Shown here: positions 1 to 9,216 of the stretch, piece after piece
How the letters are laid out: each line of letters opens with the position of its first letter
Numbering within the stretch: position 1 is the stretch's first letter
From: Caulobacter segnis
GTDB taxonomy: Bacteria; Pseudomonadota; Alphaproteobacteria; Caulobacterales; Caulobacteraceae
Assembly (NCBI RefSeq): GCF_023935105.1
Contig: NZ_CP096040.1
Location: 4,259,001 to 4,323,000 of the forward strand
Length of the DNA stretch: 64,000 bases
Direction of reading: 5' to 3'
Translations under genes and position numbers: made by a program
Notes under the pieces: model-generated
What the model was told of the DNA's origin: nothing
Seen by the model: the letters and a program-made list of their open reading frames with translations, nothing else
Database searches by the model: none

Positions 1-4
1 CTTC

Positions 5-1357
5 CTAGAACGTGTACGGCTTGCGCTGCGGGCGGCTGAGCATCGCATTGGCCTCGTCGTCGCCGATGAAGCGCTCGGCCTTGGGGTCCCACTTCAAATG
101 GCGGCCGGTCTTCATGGCCGCGTGGTGCAGCAGGCAGGTCGAGCAGGCGCGGTGACCGACCTCGGCCGTGGCGGCCGGCGGCTTTCGGGTCCGGATCGAG
201 TCCAGCCAGTCACCGTGCTGCTCTTCCGACCGGCGCAGATGGATCTCGTTGGGCCCGATCACGCTGTCCAGGATCCTAGGATCGCTGGCCGCCAGCGAAG
301 GCGTCGGCTTCTGGCCGAAGCTGGGGTCGCTGGACGTCACCGGCGCGTCGCGAGCCACGAAGATCCAGCCCTCGGTCCCGATGAACTTCACCCCGTTGGG
401 GAAGTCGCCCGAGATGTCCATGGTCACGCCATCGGCGTAGCGGGCGTGGGTCAGGAACTTGCCGTGCACGTTCCACAGGCCGCTCTTGGGGAACTCGGCC
501 GAGCCCCAGACCTCGACCGGGCCGGAATGCTCCATGTCCATGCCCCAGTGGGCGGTGTCGACGTGGTGCGCGCCCCAGCCGGTGATCATGCCGGCGGTGA
601 ACTGCTCGCAGCGCAGCCAGCCCGGCCGGTCGAAGCTGTCCTGCGAATGCACGCGCATCTCGGTGTAGTAGGCTTGCGGCGTCGACCCCAGCCAAGCGTC
701 GTAGTTCAGGTTGGCCGGGATCGGCTGCTGCGGGGCCTCGGGACCGGAAGGATCGCCCGGAAGCCCGACCTCGACATGCTTGAGCTGGCCGATGCGGCCG
801 TTGCGGACCAGCTCGCAGGCGCGGCGGAACTGCGGCCATGGCTTGTCGGACCGCTGCTGCGAGCCGATCTGCAGGATGCGCCCCGTCGCGGCCACGGCGT
901 CGGCCATGGTCCGCCCCTCGGCGATGGTCAGCGAGGCCGGCTTCTGCAGATAGACGTCCTTGCCCGCCTTGACCGCGTGCACGGCCAGGATGGCGTGCTG
1001 GTGGTCGGGCGTGGCGATGATCACCGCGTCCAGGTCCTTGGCGGCCAACAGCTCGTGATAGTCGCCATAGGTCCGGGCGCTGTCCCAGGGACGACCGAAC
1101 TTCTTGCTATAGGTCTCGTCGACCAGTTGCTTGCCCAGGGCCAGACGCTTGGAGTCGACATCGCAGACCGCCAGGATCTGGGCGTGGTCGTACTTGAAGG
1201 TCTCGGCCATGTCGTGGCCGCGGGCGATGCGGCCCACGCCGATGACGCCGATGTTGATCCGGTTCGACGGCGCGTTCTGGCCCAGCACCGTGGCCGGCAC
1301 GACGGTTGGAAAGGCGATGCCGGCGGCCATCACGCTGCGGCGGGTGAGCTTGCTCAT
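5..1357 (-). CDS. Tat-exported Gfo/Idh/MocA family oxidoreductase
   Basis: This 450-residue protein has a twin-arginine signal (TRRSVMAAG near residue 5, then a hydrophobic stretch), so it should be exported folded to the periplasm. A Rossmann motif GVIGVGRIARG follows near residue 37, and the C-terminal half is of the GFO_IDH_MocA type. The family uses NAD(P) to oxidise or rearrange sugars and sugar derivatives; the substrate cannot be read here. The usual catalytic EKP is QKP (YLQKPAS), a notable variant. The stop codon lies inside the window, so the gene is complete. It follows a second Gfo/Idh gene by 12 bases and is almost certainly co-transcribed with it. Confidence 0.88.
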   Translation of the reverse strand: MSKLTRRSVMAAGIAFPTVVPATVLGQNAPSNRINIGVIGVGRIARGHDMAETFKYDHAQILAVCDVDSKRLALGKQLVDETYSKKFGRPWDSARTYGDYHELLAAKDLDAVIIATPDHQHAILAVHAVKAGKDVYLQKPASLTIAEGRTMADAVAATGRILQIGSQQRSDKPWPQFRRACELVRNGRIGQLKHVEVGLPGDPSGPEAPQQPIPANLNYDAWLGSTPQAYYTEMRVHSQDSFDRPGWLRCEQFTAGMITGWGAHHVDTAHWGMDMEHSGPVEVWGSAEFPKSGLWNVHGKFLTHARYADGVTMDISGDFPNGVKFIGTEGWIFVARDAPVTSSDPSFGQKPTPSLAASDPRILDSVIGPNEIHLRRSEEQHGDWLDSIRTRKPPAATAEVGHRACSTCLLHHAAMKTGRHLKWDPKAERFIGDDEANAMLSRPQRKPYTF

Positions 1358-1369
1358 CGTCCCCTCCTC

Positions 1370-2521
1370 CTAGCCCAGCACCGGACGGGTCGCGTTCTTC
1401 TGCGCCGTCAGCACCAGTTCCGCCGCCAGCAAGGCCTGGTCCTGATCCTGCGCCACCGACGTGCGCTCGACGATGTCGCTGACGAACTGTGGCCCGAACG
1501 GCAGCTGGACTTGGCTGCAGTCGATATAGCGGGCCGACTTCTTGTCGACGATCAGCAGGTGGTTGGCGCCCGGGCGGCCGGTGGGGTCGATATATTTGCG
1601 CAGCTCGATATAGCCCTCGGTCCCGAGGATGAAGAGCCGCCCGTCGCCCCAGACGCCCAGGCCGTCGGGCGTGTACCAATCGACCCGCACATAGCCCGTG
1701 CCGCCGCTGCCCACGCAGGTCATGTCGCCGAAGTCCTCGAACTTCGGATGGCTGGTATTGGCGATATTGCCGGTCTGGCTGGCCACGACCTTGGCGGTCT
1801 TGCTGCCGGTGTAGAACAGGAACTGGTCGGCCTGGTGCGAGCCGATGTCGGTCAGGATGCCGCCGTAGCGAGCCTTGTCCCAGAACCAGTCCGGACGCCC
1901 CTGGCCGATGCGGTGCGGGGCCAGGTTCACAGTTTGCACGACCTTGCCGATCGCGCCAGCCTGGACCAGTTCGCCGGCCTTGATCGCCGAGGGCACCTCG
2001 AGGCGCTCGGAGTACATGATCGCGTACTTGCGACCGGTCTTCTTCACCGCCGCGCGGACCTGCGCCAATTGCTCCAGGCTGATGATGCCCGGCTTGTCGG
2101 AGAGGTAGTCCTTGCCCGCCGCCATCACCTTCAGGCCCAGCGGCGCCCGCTGGTCGGGGATGGGCGCGGCGGCGACCAGCTGGATCGACTTGTCGTTCAG
2201 GATCTGGTCGATGCTGGCGGCGACCGGCACGTCGCCGTGCTGCGTCTTGAAGTCGGCCAGCTGCTTGGCGTCGTCGCCATAGGCATAGACCCACACGCAC
2301 TCGCCGCCGCCCCGCTTCACGGCCGCCGTCATGCTCATGATGTGGTAGTGATCCAGGCCGATCACCGCGAACTTGATCCTGTGCTTGGGCGTCAGGGCCG
2401 GCCCCGGCGCGGCGACCTCCTGGGCGATGGCTGTTCCATTCGCCGCCAAGGCCGCGCCGCCGACACCGGCCGCCATCAGGAACGTGCGACGGCTCGCGAG
2501 ATCGTTCATCGTTTCCTCCAC
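1370..2521 (-). CDS. Tat-exported Gfo/Idh/MocA family oxidoreductase, divergent
   Basis: The protein has 383 residues and a twin-arginine signal (SRRTFLMAAG) ending in an Ala-rich cleavage region. The body has the Gfo/Idh/MocA layout, but the glycine-rich loop reads AVIGLDHYH rather than GxGxxG, and the catalytic motif reads SDKPG in place of EKP. It may therefore bind a cofactor differently or have a changed activity. It is the first gene of a two-gene minus-strand unit. A start at the Met five residues in (MNDLASRR) is equally possible; the longer start has a weak AG-rich leader. Confidence 0.85.
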   Translation of the reverse strand: MEETMNDLASRRTFLMAAGVGGAALAANGTAIAQEVAAPGPALTPKHRIKFAVIGLDHYHIMSMTAAVKRGGGECVWVYAYGDDAKQLADFKTQHGDVPVAASIDQILNDKSIQLVAAAPIPDQRAPLGLKVMAAGKDYLSDKPGIISLEQLAQVRAAVKKTGRKYAIMYSERLEVPSAIKAGELVQAGAIGKVVQTVNLAPHRIGQGRPDWFWDKARYGGILTDIGSHQADQFLFYTGSKTAKVVASQTGNIANTSHPKFEDFGDMTCVGSGGTGYVRVDWYTPDGLGVWGDGRLFILGTEGYIELRKYIDPTGRPGANHLLIVDKKSARYIDCSQVQLPFGPQFVSDIVERTSVAQDQDQALLAAELVLTAQKNATRPVLG

Positions 2522-2534
2522 GCGTCAGCTTGCC

Positions 2535-2564
2535 TGACCACTCGTTGACAGTGACCAGACCACT
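2535..2564. promoter_or_regulatory. Possible operator: three GACCA repeats upstream of the oxidoreductase pair
   Basis: The pentamer GACCA occurs at 2536-2540, 2553-2557 and 2558-2562; the first and third extend to GACCACT. They lie 15-43 bases upstream of the first oxidoreductase start. TGGTC/GACCA boxes resemble half-sites of GntR-type regulators, but no regulator gene is nearby, so this is a weak inference. Confidence 0.25.
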
Positions 2565-2714
2565 AAACGGCGGCGGAGAAAATACCTCTCGACGTCGTAG
2601 ACGCCCAACCAGAGGTCGCAGGATCGCCCGCTCTCACATTACGGGAAATTCATCTGCGCGCGGCCCACGCTTAGGGCAGCATCCCGCCACATTAGGGGCA
2701 TTGGGATCCTACAC

Positions 2715-4724
2715 ATGCGCATCTTCCTGCTGGCCGCCGTCTCGGCGATTGCTATTTCTGGGGCGGCTCTTTCGGGCGCGGCGCTGGCCGCCGACAAGCC
2801 GATGTACGGCGCCTGGGGCGTCGACCTGACGGCCGGCGACAAGACCGTCAAGCCGGGCGACGACTTCAACAAGTACGCCAACGGCGCCTGGGAAAAGCGC
2901 ACGACGATCCCCGCCGACCAGCCCTCGGCCGGTGTCGGCTACGACGTCTTCAACCGCTCCCAGGACCAGCTGCGCACCCTGATCGAGACCGCCGACGCCT
3001 CGACGCCGATCGGCGGCCTCTACAAGAGCTTCTTCGACGAGGCCAAGGTCGAGCAGGTCGACGACGCGCCGCTGAAGGTCGACCTGGCCGCCGTCGCCGC
3101 CGTGTCGTCCAAGGCCGAGATGGCCAAGACGATGGGCCAGGCCCACGGCGGGTTCGGCCCCGACCTGTTCTCGCTGGACATCTATCCGGACGCCAAGAAC
3201 CCCGAGCTCAACACGCTGTACATCGGCCAGTCGGGCCTCGGCTTGCCCGACCGCGACTACTATCTAACCGACGGCTTCAAGCCGCAGTTGGACGCCTATA
3301 GGGCCTTCGCCGAGCGGGCGCTGAAGATGGCGGGCTACGCCGACCCGGCCAAGTTCGCCGCCGACGTCATCGCCTTCGAGACCGCCATCGCCAAGGTCAG
3401 CTGGCCGGTCGCCGACCGCCGCGACATCGACAAGGTCTACAACCCCGTCAGCCTGGCTGAGCTGCAGGCCTACGCGCCCGAGGTTCCGTGGGCGGATTAT
3501 CTGGCGGCCGCGGGGATCACCGGCCGCGACCAGGTGGTGCTGGGCGAGAAGACCGCCGTGCGCGACATCGCCAAGCTCTTCGCCGACACCTCTCTGGACA
3601 CCCTGAAGGCCTGGCGCGTCGTGCAGGGCGTGCAGGAGATGTCGCCCTACCTCTCCAAGCGCTTCGTCGACAGCCGCTTCGAGTTCGTCAAGGCGCTGAG
3701 CGGCCAGACCCAGATCCGCCCGCGCTGGAAGCGCGGCGTCACCCTGGTGGACGGCAGCCTGGGCGAGCTGGTCGGCCAGGCCTATGTCGCCAAGTACTTC
3801 CCGCCGTCGTCCAAGGCCCAGATGGTCGAGCTGATCGGCAATCTGAAGGTCGCCATGGCCGAGCGCATCCAGAAGGCCCCGTGGATGGCCCCGGCCACCA
3901 AGCAGGCGGCCCTGACCAAGCTGTCGAAGATGTCGGTGATGGTCGGCTATCCCGACAAGTGGCGCGACTATTCGGGCCTGAGGATCGACGCCAGCGACCT
4001 CTACGGCAATGTGCGCCGCAGCGGCGCCTTCGAGTGGGCCTATCAACTGAACGACCTGGGCAAGCCGGTCGATCACGGCAAGTGGGGCATGACCCCGCAG
4101 ACGGTGAACGCTTACAACGGCGGGCTGGAGAACAAGATCGTCTTCCCGGCCGGCATCCTGCAGGCCCCCTATTTCGACCCGGCCGCCGACCTGGCGGTGA
4201 ACTACGGCGCGATCGGCGCGGTGATCGGCCACGAGATCAGCCACGGCTTCGACGACCAGGGCCGCAAGATCGACGACACCGGCAAGCTGCGCGACTGGTG
4301 GACGGCCGAGGACGCCAAGCGCTTCGAGGCCCAGGCCGCCGTGCTGGGCGCCCAGTACGGCACCTACGAGCCGGTGCCCGGCATGAAGATCAATCCCGCC
4401 CTGACCATGGGCGAGAACATCGCCGACCTGGCCGGCCTGCAGGTGGCCTATGACGCCTATCACGCCGCCCTGAAGGGCAAGCCCGCCCCGCTGATCAACG
4501 GCATGACCGGCGACCAGCGCTTCTTCCTGGCCTTCGCCCAGAGCTGGCAGGACAAGTCGCGCGACGACTCCCTCAAGCAGCAGATGGCGTCGGATCCGCA
4601 CTCGCCGTCCAGCTTCCGGGTCATCGGCCCGACCCGCAACGTGGACGCCTGGTACGCCGCCTTCGGCGTCAAGCCGGGCGACAAGTTCTACCTGCCGCCG
4701 GAGAAGCGCTCGCGCATCTGGTAG
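2715..4724 (+). CDS. M13 family zinc metallopeptidase (neprilysin/PepO-like)
   Basis: This is a 669-residue secreted zinc endopeptidase with an N-terminal signal peptide ending near ALAA. The zinc motif is GHEISHGFDDQG, with His506, Glu507 and His510, and the third ligand is Glu567 in GENIADLAG; the spacing fits neprilysin. The C-terminus carries the family's NVDAWYAAFGV and PGDKFYLPPEKRSRIW segments. The family cleaves short peptides, here presumably in the periplasm or at the outer membrane. It is monocistronic and followed by a hairpin terminator. Length and motifs are complete, so the enzyme should be active. Confidence 0.95.
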   Translation: MRIFLLAAVSAIAISGAALSGAALAADKPMYGAWGVDLTAGDKTVKPGDDFNKYANGAWEKRTTIPADQPSAGVGYDVFNRSQDQLRTLIETADASTPIGGLYKSFFDEAKVEQVDDAPLKVDLAAVAAVSSKAEMAKTMGQAHGGFGPDLFSLDIYPDAKNPELNTLYIGQSGLGLPDRDYYLTDGFKPQLDAYRAFAERALKMAGYADPAKFAADVIAFETAIAKVSWPVADRRDIDKVYNPVSLAELQAYAPEVPWADYLAAAGITGRDQVVLGEKTAVRDIAKLFADTSLDTLKAWRVVQGVQEMSPYLSKRFVDSRFEFVKALSGQTQIRPRWKRGVTLVDGSLGELVGQAYVAKYFPPSSKAQMVELIGNLKVAMAERIQKAPWMAPATKQAALTKLSKMSVMVGYPDKWRDYSGLRIDASDLYGNVRRSGAFEWAYQLNDLGKPVDHGKWGMTPQTVNAYNGGLENKIVFPAGILQAPYFDPAADLAVNYGAIGAVIGHEISHGFDDQGRKIDDTGKLRDWWTAEDAKRFEAQAAVLGAQYGTYEPVPGMKINPALTMGENIADLAGLQVAYDAYHAALKGKPAPLINGMTGDQRFFLAFAQSWQDKSRDDSLKQQMASDPHSPSSFRVIGPTRNVDAWYAAFGVKPGDKFYLPPEKRSRIW

Positions 4725-4753
4725 GCGCTGGACTGGTCAACCAAAGAGCACGG

Positions 4754-4788
4754 GCGGGGGCGTCGCATCGGCGCCCCCGCTTCGTGTT
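4754..4788 (+). terminator. Rho-independent terminator after the M13 peptidase
   Basis: A 9-bp perfect stem (GCGGGGGCG at 4754-4762 pairing with CGCCCCCGC at 4772-4780) with an 8-base loop is followed by a T-rich tail (TTCGTGTTT). Confidence 0.7.
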
Positions 4789-4835
4789 TGCGCGCCGGGC
4801 TTTCCGAGTCATCCTTGCGTGATCCTGGAGGGCGC

Positions 4836-6209
4836 ATGGGCTTCGCCTCGACCATCGGCGCGACGACATGGCGGTTCGACGGCCTGGCCGACCTGATGGC
4901 CAAGGCCTCGCCGCCGCGTTCGGGCGACGCCCTGGCCGGGATCGCCGCGACCAGCGCCCAAGAGAACGTCGCCGCCAAGCAGGCCCTGGCCGATGTTCCG
5001 CTGAAGACCTTCCTGTCCGAAGCCCTGGTCCCCTACGAGACCGACGAGGTCACCCGGCTGATCCTGGACGGCCACGACGCGGACGCCTTCGCGCCAGTGG
5101 CGTCCCTGACCGTCGGCGAGTTCCGCGACTGGCTGCTGTCCGAGGCCGCCTCGCCCGCCGCCCTCGCCCGCCTGGCGCCGGGCTTGATCCCCGAGATGGC
5201 CGCCGCCGTCAGCAAGATCATGCGCAACCAGGACCTGATCCTGGCGGCCAGCAAATGCCGGGTGACGACCAAGTTCAGAAACACCATCGGCCTGGCTGGG
5301 ACCATGGCGGTGCGGCTGCAGCCCAACCACCCAACCGACGATCCGGCCGGGATCACCGCCTCGATCCTGGATGGCCTGCTGTACGGCTGCGGCGACGCGG
5401 TGATCGGCATCAATCCGGCCAGCGACAATCTCTCGACCCTCGGCGACCTGCTGCGGCTGATGGGCGACCTGATCCAGCGGTTCGAGATCCCCACCCAGTC
5501 CTGCGTCCTGACTCACGTGACCAGCGCCATCGAACTGGTCGAGCGGGGCGCGCCGGTGGACCTGGTGTTCCAGTCGATCGCGGGCACGCAGGCCGCCAAC
5601 GCCAGTTTCGGCATCACGCTCTCGCTGCTCAAGGAGGGCCTCGACGCCGGCCGCTCGCTGAAGCGCGGCACAGTCGGCGACAACGTCATGTACTTCGAGA
5701 CCGGCCAGGGCTCGGCCCTATCGGCCGGCGCGCACCACGGCGTCGACCAGCAGACGCTCGAGGCCAGGGCCTACGGCGTCGCCAGGGCGTTCCAGCCCCT
5801 GCTGGTGAATTCCGTCGTCGGCTTCATCGGCCCTGAGTACCTGTACGACGGCAAGCAGATCATCCGGGCGGGGCTGGAGGACCACTTCTGTGGCAAGCTG
5901 CTGGGCGCGCCGCTGGGGGTGGACGTCTGCTACACCAACCACGCCGAGGCCGACCAGGACGACATGGACAGCCTGCTGACCTTGCTGGCCACGGCGGGCG
6001 TCACCTTCGTCATGGGCGTACCGGGCGCCGACGACGTGATGCTGAACTACCAGTCGACCTCGTTCCACGACGCCCTCTATGTCCGCGAACTGCTGGGCCT
6101 GAAGCGCGCGCCCGAGTTCGAGGCCTGGCTCGCGCGGCTGAAGATCACCGGCGCCGACGGCCGCCTGGCCCCGCCGCGCGCCGGCCACCCGCTGCTGGCC
6201 AGCGCATGA
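4836..6209 (+). CDS. eutB: Ethanolamine ammonia-lyase large subunit EutB
   Basis: This is the large subunit of adenosylcobalamin-dependent ethanolamine ammonia-lyase, which converts ethanolamine to acetaldehyde and ammonia. It aligns over full length with the family: the N-terminal SGDALAGIAA segment, the NPASDN loop and the C-terminal MGVPGADDVMLNYQSTSFHD segment are all present. I chose the ATG at 4836 (457 residues) because a GGAGGG Shine-Dalgarno lies at 4827-4832; an in-frame TTG at 4788 only adds residues outside the family. The stop overlaps the eutC start by 4 bases (ATGA). No eutA reactivase gene or shell-protein gene is nearby. Confidence 0.95.
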   Translation: MGFASTIGATTWRFDGLADLMAKASPPRSGDALAGIAATSAQENVAAKQALADVPLKTFLSEALVPYETDEVTRLILDGHDADAFAPVASLTVGEFRDWLLSEAASPAALARLAPGLIPEMAAAVSKIMRNQDLILAASKCRVTTKFRNTIGLAGTMAVRLQPNHPTDDPAGITASILDGLLYGCGDAVIGINPASDNLSTLGDLLRLMGDLIQRFEIPTQSCVLTHVTSAIELVERGAPVDLVFQSIAGTQAANASFGITLSLLKEGLDAGRSLKRGTVGDNVMYFETGQGSALSAGAHHGVDQQTLEARAYGVARAFQPLLVNSVVGFIGPEYLYDGKQIIRAGLEDHFCGKLLGAPLGVDVCYTNHAEADQDDMDSLLTLLATAGVTFVMGVPGADDVMLNYQSTSFHDALYVRELLGLKRAPEFEAWLARLKITGADGRLAPPRAGHPLLASA

Positions 6210-6982
6210 CCCGCCCCGTCCCGCCCGATCCGTGGAGCGCCCTGCGCGCCCGCACCCCGGCCCGCATCGCCATCGGCCGCTCGGGCGCCAGCCTGCCCAC
6301 CCGCGAGGTGCTGGCCTTCTCCCTGGCCCACGCCCAGGCGCGGGATGCGGTCCACACCCCGTTCGACGCGCGCGGCGTGGCCCAGGCGATCGCGGCGCTG
6401 GAGGTCGCCACCGTCCAAGTCGACAGCGCCGCCGGCGACCGCGCCACCTATCTGCGCCGGCCGGACCTGGGCCGCCGCCTGTCCGACGCCAGCCGCCTCG
6501 CCATGGCCGCCGCGCATGGCCCGTGCGACCTGGCCATCGTCGTCGCCGACGGCCTGTCCAGCACCGCCGTCCACGCCCACGCCGCGCCCCTGATCGCCGC
6601 CCTGCTGCCCGTCGCGCGGGCCGAGGGCTGGAGCCTGGCCCCCATCACCGTCGCCAGTCAGGCCCGCGTGGCCCTGGGCGACGAGGTCGGCGAGGTTCTG
6701 GGCGCGCGGCTGGTGCTGCTGCTGGTCGGCGAGCGGCCCGGCCTGTCCTCGCCCGACAGCCTAGGCGCTTATCTGACCTTCCAGCCGCGCGTCGGCTGCA
6801 CCGACGCCGAACGCAACTGCGTCTCCAACATTCGCGCCGAAGGCCTGACCTACGACCAGGCGGCCTTCAAGCTGGCCTGGCTGATGCGCGAGGCGCTGCG
6901 CCTGTCGGTGACCGGCGTGGCCCTGAAGGACGAGAGCGACACCGCCGCCCTGCCCCACGCCGCCACCCCATCTCTTTCCTAG
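6206..6982 (+). CDS. eutC: Ethanolamine ammonia-lyase small subunit EutC
   Basis: This is the small subunit that, with EutB, forms the cobalamin-binding ethanolamine ammonia-lyase. The 258 residues include the family signatures ADGLSSTAV, GERPGLSSPDSLGAYLT and RNCVSNI. It starts inside the eutB stop (4-base overlap), so translation is coupled. The protein shows no obvious microcompartment-targeting helix, which fits a cytosolic enzyme. A permease gene follows after 150 bases. Confidence 0.94.
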   Translation: MTRPVPPDPWSALRARTPARIAIGRSGASLPTREVLAFSLAHAQARDAVHTPFDARGVAQAIAALEVATVQVDSAAGDRATYLRRPDLGRRLSDASRLAMAAAHGPCDLAIVVADGLSSTAVHAHAAPLIAALLPVARAEGWSLAPITVASQARVALGDEVGEVLGARLVLLLVGERPGLSSPDSLGAYLTFQPRVGCTDAERNCVSNIRAEGLTYDQAAFKLAWLMREALRLSVTGVALKDESDTAALPHAATPSLS

Positions 6983-7132
6983 GCCGGCGATCGCCCGCGA
7001 TTTGGACGAACCGCGTTCGCCATGATCAAATAGTGACCGGCCGTCGGGACCGGGCGCCGAACCTATCTTCCAGGACTCGTCTCCCGACGAACGGGGCGCA
7101 AGCTTGGCGCTCAGGCCATGGAGGGACGGGTC

Positions 7133-8623
7133 ATGAGCGAACCGGTAGGCGGCGGCGTCAGCTACGAAAAGGTCGAGGACGGCTATTTCGAGAAACGCGG
7201 CCTCAAGCGCTATGCGGGGGTGTTCTCGCTGTGGGCGCTGGGGGTCGGGGCGGTGATCTCGGGCCAATTCTCGGGGTGGAACCTGGGAATGGGGACCGGC
7301 GGCTGGGGCGGCATGTTCGTCGCCACCCTGATCATCACCGTCATGTACCTGGGCCTGACCTTCTCGATCGCAGAGATGGCGGCGGCCCAGCCGCACACCG
7401 GCGGGGCCTATTCCTTCGCGCGCTCGGCCATGGGTCCGTGGGGCGGCTTCATCACCGGCCTGTGCGAGAACGTCGAGTACGTGCTGACGGCGGCCGTGGT
7501 CTGCTTCTTCATCGGCAGCTATCTGGGCGGCATCTTCGAGACGCCCAGCTGGGCCCAGCCCCTGTACTGGATCGGGGCCTACATCGTGTTCGTCGGCCTG
7601 AACGCCGGCGGGGTGGCGATGTCGTTCCGCTTCACGGTGTTCATCACCCTGCTGGCCCTGGCGTGCCTGGCGGTGTTCTGGATCAGCGCCCTGCCCCACG
7701 CCGACTTCGGCAAGTACGCCCTGAACGTCGGGCCCGGCGGGACCGAGCTGAAGGACGGCCACGGCCCGTTCCTGCCGGCGGGCGTCGGCGGCGCCCTGGC
7801 CCAGCTGCCGTTCGCCGTCTGGCTGTTCCTGGCCATCGAGCAGTTGCCCCTGGCCGCAGAGGAATCCCACACGCCCCAGCGCGACCTGCCCAAGGGCATC
7901 ATCCTGGGCATGCTGACCCTGATCGTCTCGGCTCTGCTGGTGCTGTGGCTGAACAGCTCGATCCCGGCCGGTGCCTTCGCCCTGGCCAAGTCGGGCGAGC
8001 CGATCCTGGACGGCTTCCGGGCGATCTATGGCGGTTCGCTGGCTAAGGTGCTGGCGGCGGTGGCCGTGGCCGGCCTGGTGGCCAGCTTCCACGCCATCAT
8101 CTTCGCCTATGGCCGGCAGATCTATTCGCTGTCGCGGGCCGGATACTTCCCCCGCGCCCTGTCGGTGACCCACGGCGTGCGCAAGACGCCGGACGTGGCG
8201 CTGATCACCGGCTCGCTGGCCGGCCTGGCGGTGATGCTGGTGGTCTGGTTCGCCCTGGGCGCCGAGAAGGGCGCGGCGGTGATCGGCGGGACCCTGCTGA
8301 ACATGGCCGTGTTCGGGGCCATGCTGTCCTATGTGGCCCAGGGCCTGTCCTACATCCTGCTGCGCCGCAAGTTCCCGCTGATGGAGCGCCCCTACAAGAG
8401 CGTGTTCGGCGTCGGCGGTGCGGCCCTGACCGTAGTGATCTCGCTGGTGACGATCTTCTACCAGCTGAAGGACCCAGTCTATCGGACCGGCGTCATCGGG
8501 GTGGCGATCTGGTTCGCCCTTGGCGTCGCCTATTTCGCCGCCATCGGCCGCAAGAAGCTGGTGCTGTCGCCGGAGGAAGCCTTCGCCCTGAACGGCGGCA
8601 AGACGGCCTACGAGACGCACTGA
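7133..8623 (+). CDS. Ethanolamine permease-type APC transporter
   Basis: This is an APC-superfamily transporter of about 496 residues with roughly 12 membrane segments, starting with a cytosolic SYEKVEDGYFEKRGLKRYAG segment typical of ethanolamine permeases. Position directly after eutBC supports ethanolamine as the substrate. I chose the ATG at 7133 because GGAGGG at 7120-7125 sits seven bases upstream; the ATG at 7118 overlaps that site and is less likely. Together the three genes form an uptake-and-cleavage module that releases acetaldehyde and ammonia in the cytoplasm. Confidence 0.88.
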   Translation: MSEPVGGGVSYEKVEDGYFEKRGLKRYAGVFSLWALGVGAVISGQFSGWNLGMGTGGWGGMFVATLIITVMYLGLTFSIAEMAAAQPHTGGAYSFARSAMGPWGGFITGLCENVEYVLTAAVVCFFIGSYLGGIFETPSWAQPLYWIGAYIVFVGLNAGGVAMSFRFTVFITLLALACLAVFWISALPHADFGKYALNVGPGGTELKDGHGPFLPAGVGGALAQLPFAVWLFLAIEQLPLAAEESHTPQRDLPKGIILGMLTLIVSALLVLWLNSSIPAGAFALAKSGEPILDGFRAIYGGSLAKVLAAVAVAGLVASFHAIIFAYGRQIYSLSRAGYFPRALSVTHGVRKTPDVALITGSLAGLAVMLVVWFALGAEKGAAVIGGTLLNMAVFGAMLSYVAQGLSYILLRRKFPLMERPYKSVFGVGGAALTVVISLVTIFYQLKDPVYRTGVIGVAIWFALGVAYFAAIGRKKLVLSPEEAFALNGGKTAYETH

Positions 8624-8665
8624 GGCGGATCAGCATTCGGCATCCTGCCGGAACCAGCCCCGGCC

Positions 8666-8793
8666 CCGTCTCCCCGGCGAAAGCCGGGGCCCAGATTCAT
8701 CCGGAGAGGTTGGAGCTGACGCGCCTTTTCGCCTCGCCTGCCGGTAAACGCCCATGGGTTCGATCTGGGCCCCAGCTTTCGCCGGGGAGACGG
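8666..8793. repeat. Inverted pair of a CCCCGGCGAAAGCCGGGG repeat
   Basis: One copy (8666-8696) reads through CCCCGGCGAAAGCCGGGGCC. An inverted, slightly diverged copy (8762-8793) lies about 65 bases away, so the pair can fold into a long stem. Each copy is itself palindromic. This matches a short intergenic repeat type common in Caulobacter-like genomes. It lies between the convergent permease and DUF1476 genes. Confidence 0.7.
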
Positions 8794-8843
8794 ATTTTGG
8801 AGCGCCTCGAAGCTGAACTCTGATCGGCGTCAGCTCCGGACAT

Positions 8844-8870
8844 GAAAAAGGCCGCCCGAAGGGGCGGCCT
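8844..8870 (-). terminator. Terminator of the DUF1476 gene
   Basis: A 9-bp perfect stem (AGGCCGCCC at 8849-8857 pairing with GGGCGGCCT at 8862-8870) has a GAAG loop. On the minus strand it is followed by a U-run (AAAAA at 8845-8849 on the plus strand). It lies just past the stop of the minus-strand gene. Confidence 0.8.
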
Positions 8871-8898
8871 CGTTCAGAACGTCAAGGCGGGCCGAGGC

Positions 8899-9216
8899 CT
8901 ACTCGCCGGCCTTGATCTGTTCGCGGGCCACGGCCAGCAGTTCCTGCATCTTCATGCGGACCTCGCCTTCGGTCGTGGCGACGCCCGAGCCCTTCAGGTC
9001 CTCGAAAACCTTGCGCAGCACGTCCTCGTCGCCCGGCTGTTCGAAGTCGGACTTCACCACGGCGCGCGCATATTCCTCGACCGTCGCTAGGCCCATCAGG
9101 CCGGCCGCCCATTCGCCCAGCAGGCGGTTGCGGCGCGCGGTCGCCTTGAATTCGATTTCCTGGTCGTGCGCGAACTTACGTTCGAAACCCTGTTCGCGTT
9201 CGTCGAAGGTGGTCAT
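8899..9216 (-). CDS. DUF1476 protein, F1-ATPase inhibitor zeta-subunit family
   Basis: This is a 105-residue, mostly helical cytosolic protein with no signal peptide. It starts MTTFDEREQGFERKFAHDQE, which is diagnostic of DUF1476. The family includes the zeta subunit of alphaproteobacterial F1-ATPases, which inserts an N-terminal segment into F1 and inhibits ATP hydrolysis. I chose the ATG at 9216 because it matches the family start; an upstream in-frame start adds 12 unrelated residues. It is monocistronic with its own terminator. Confidence 0.88.
   Translation of the reverse strand: MTTFDEREQGFERKFAHDQEIEFKATARRNRLLGEWAAGLMGLATVEEYARAVVKSDFEQPGDEDVLRKVFEDLKGSGVATTEGEVRMKMQELLAVAREQIKAGE

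Noticed and set aside
98..2548. Long open frame on the plus strand opposite the two oxidoreductases
   Set aside because: High GC content keeps antisense frames open; the product has no signal peptide, domain or plausible composition, and both opposite genes are clear.
4788..4835. Extended TTG start for eutB
   Set aside because: It overlaps the tail of the upstream terminator, lacks a ribosome binding site and adds residues outside the family; the ATG at 4836 has GGAGGG.
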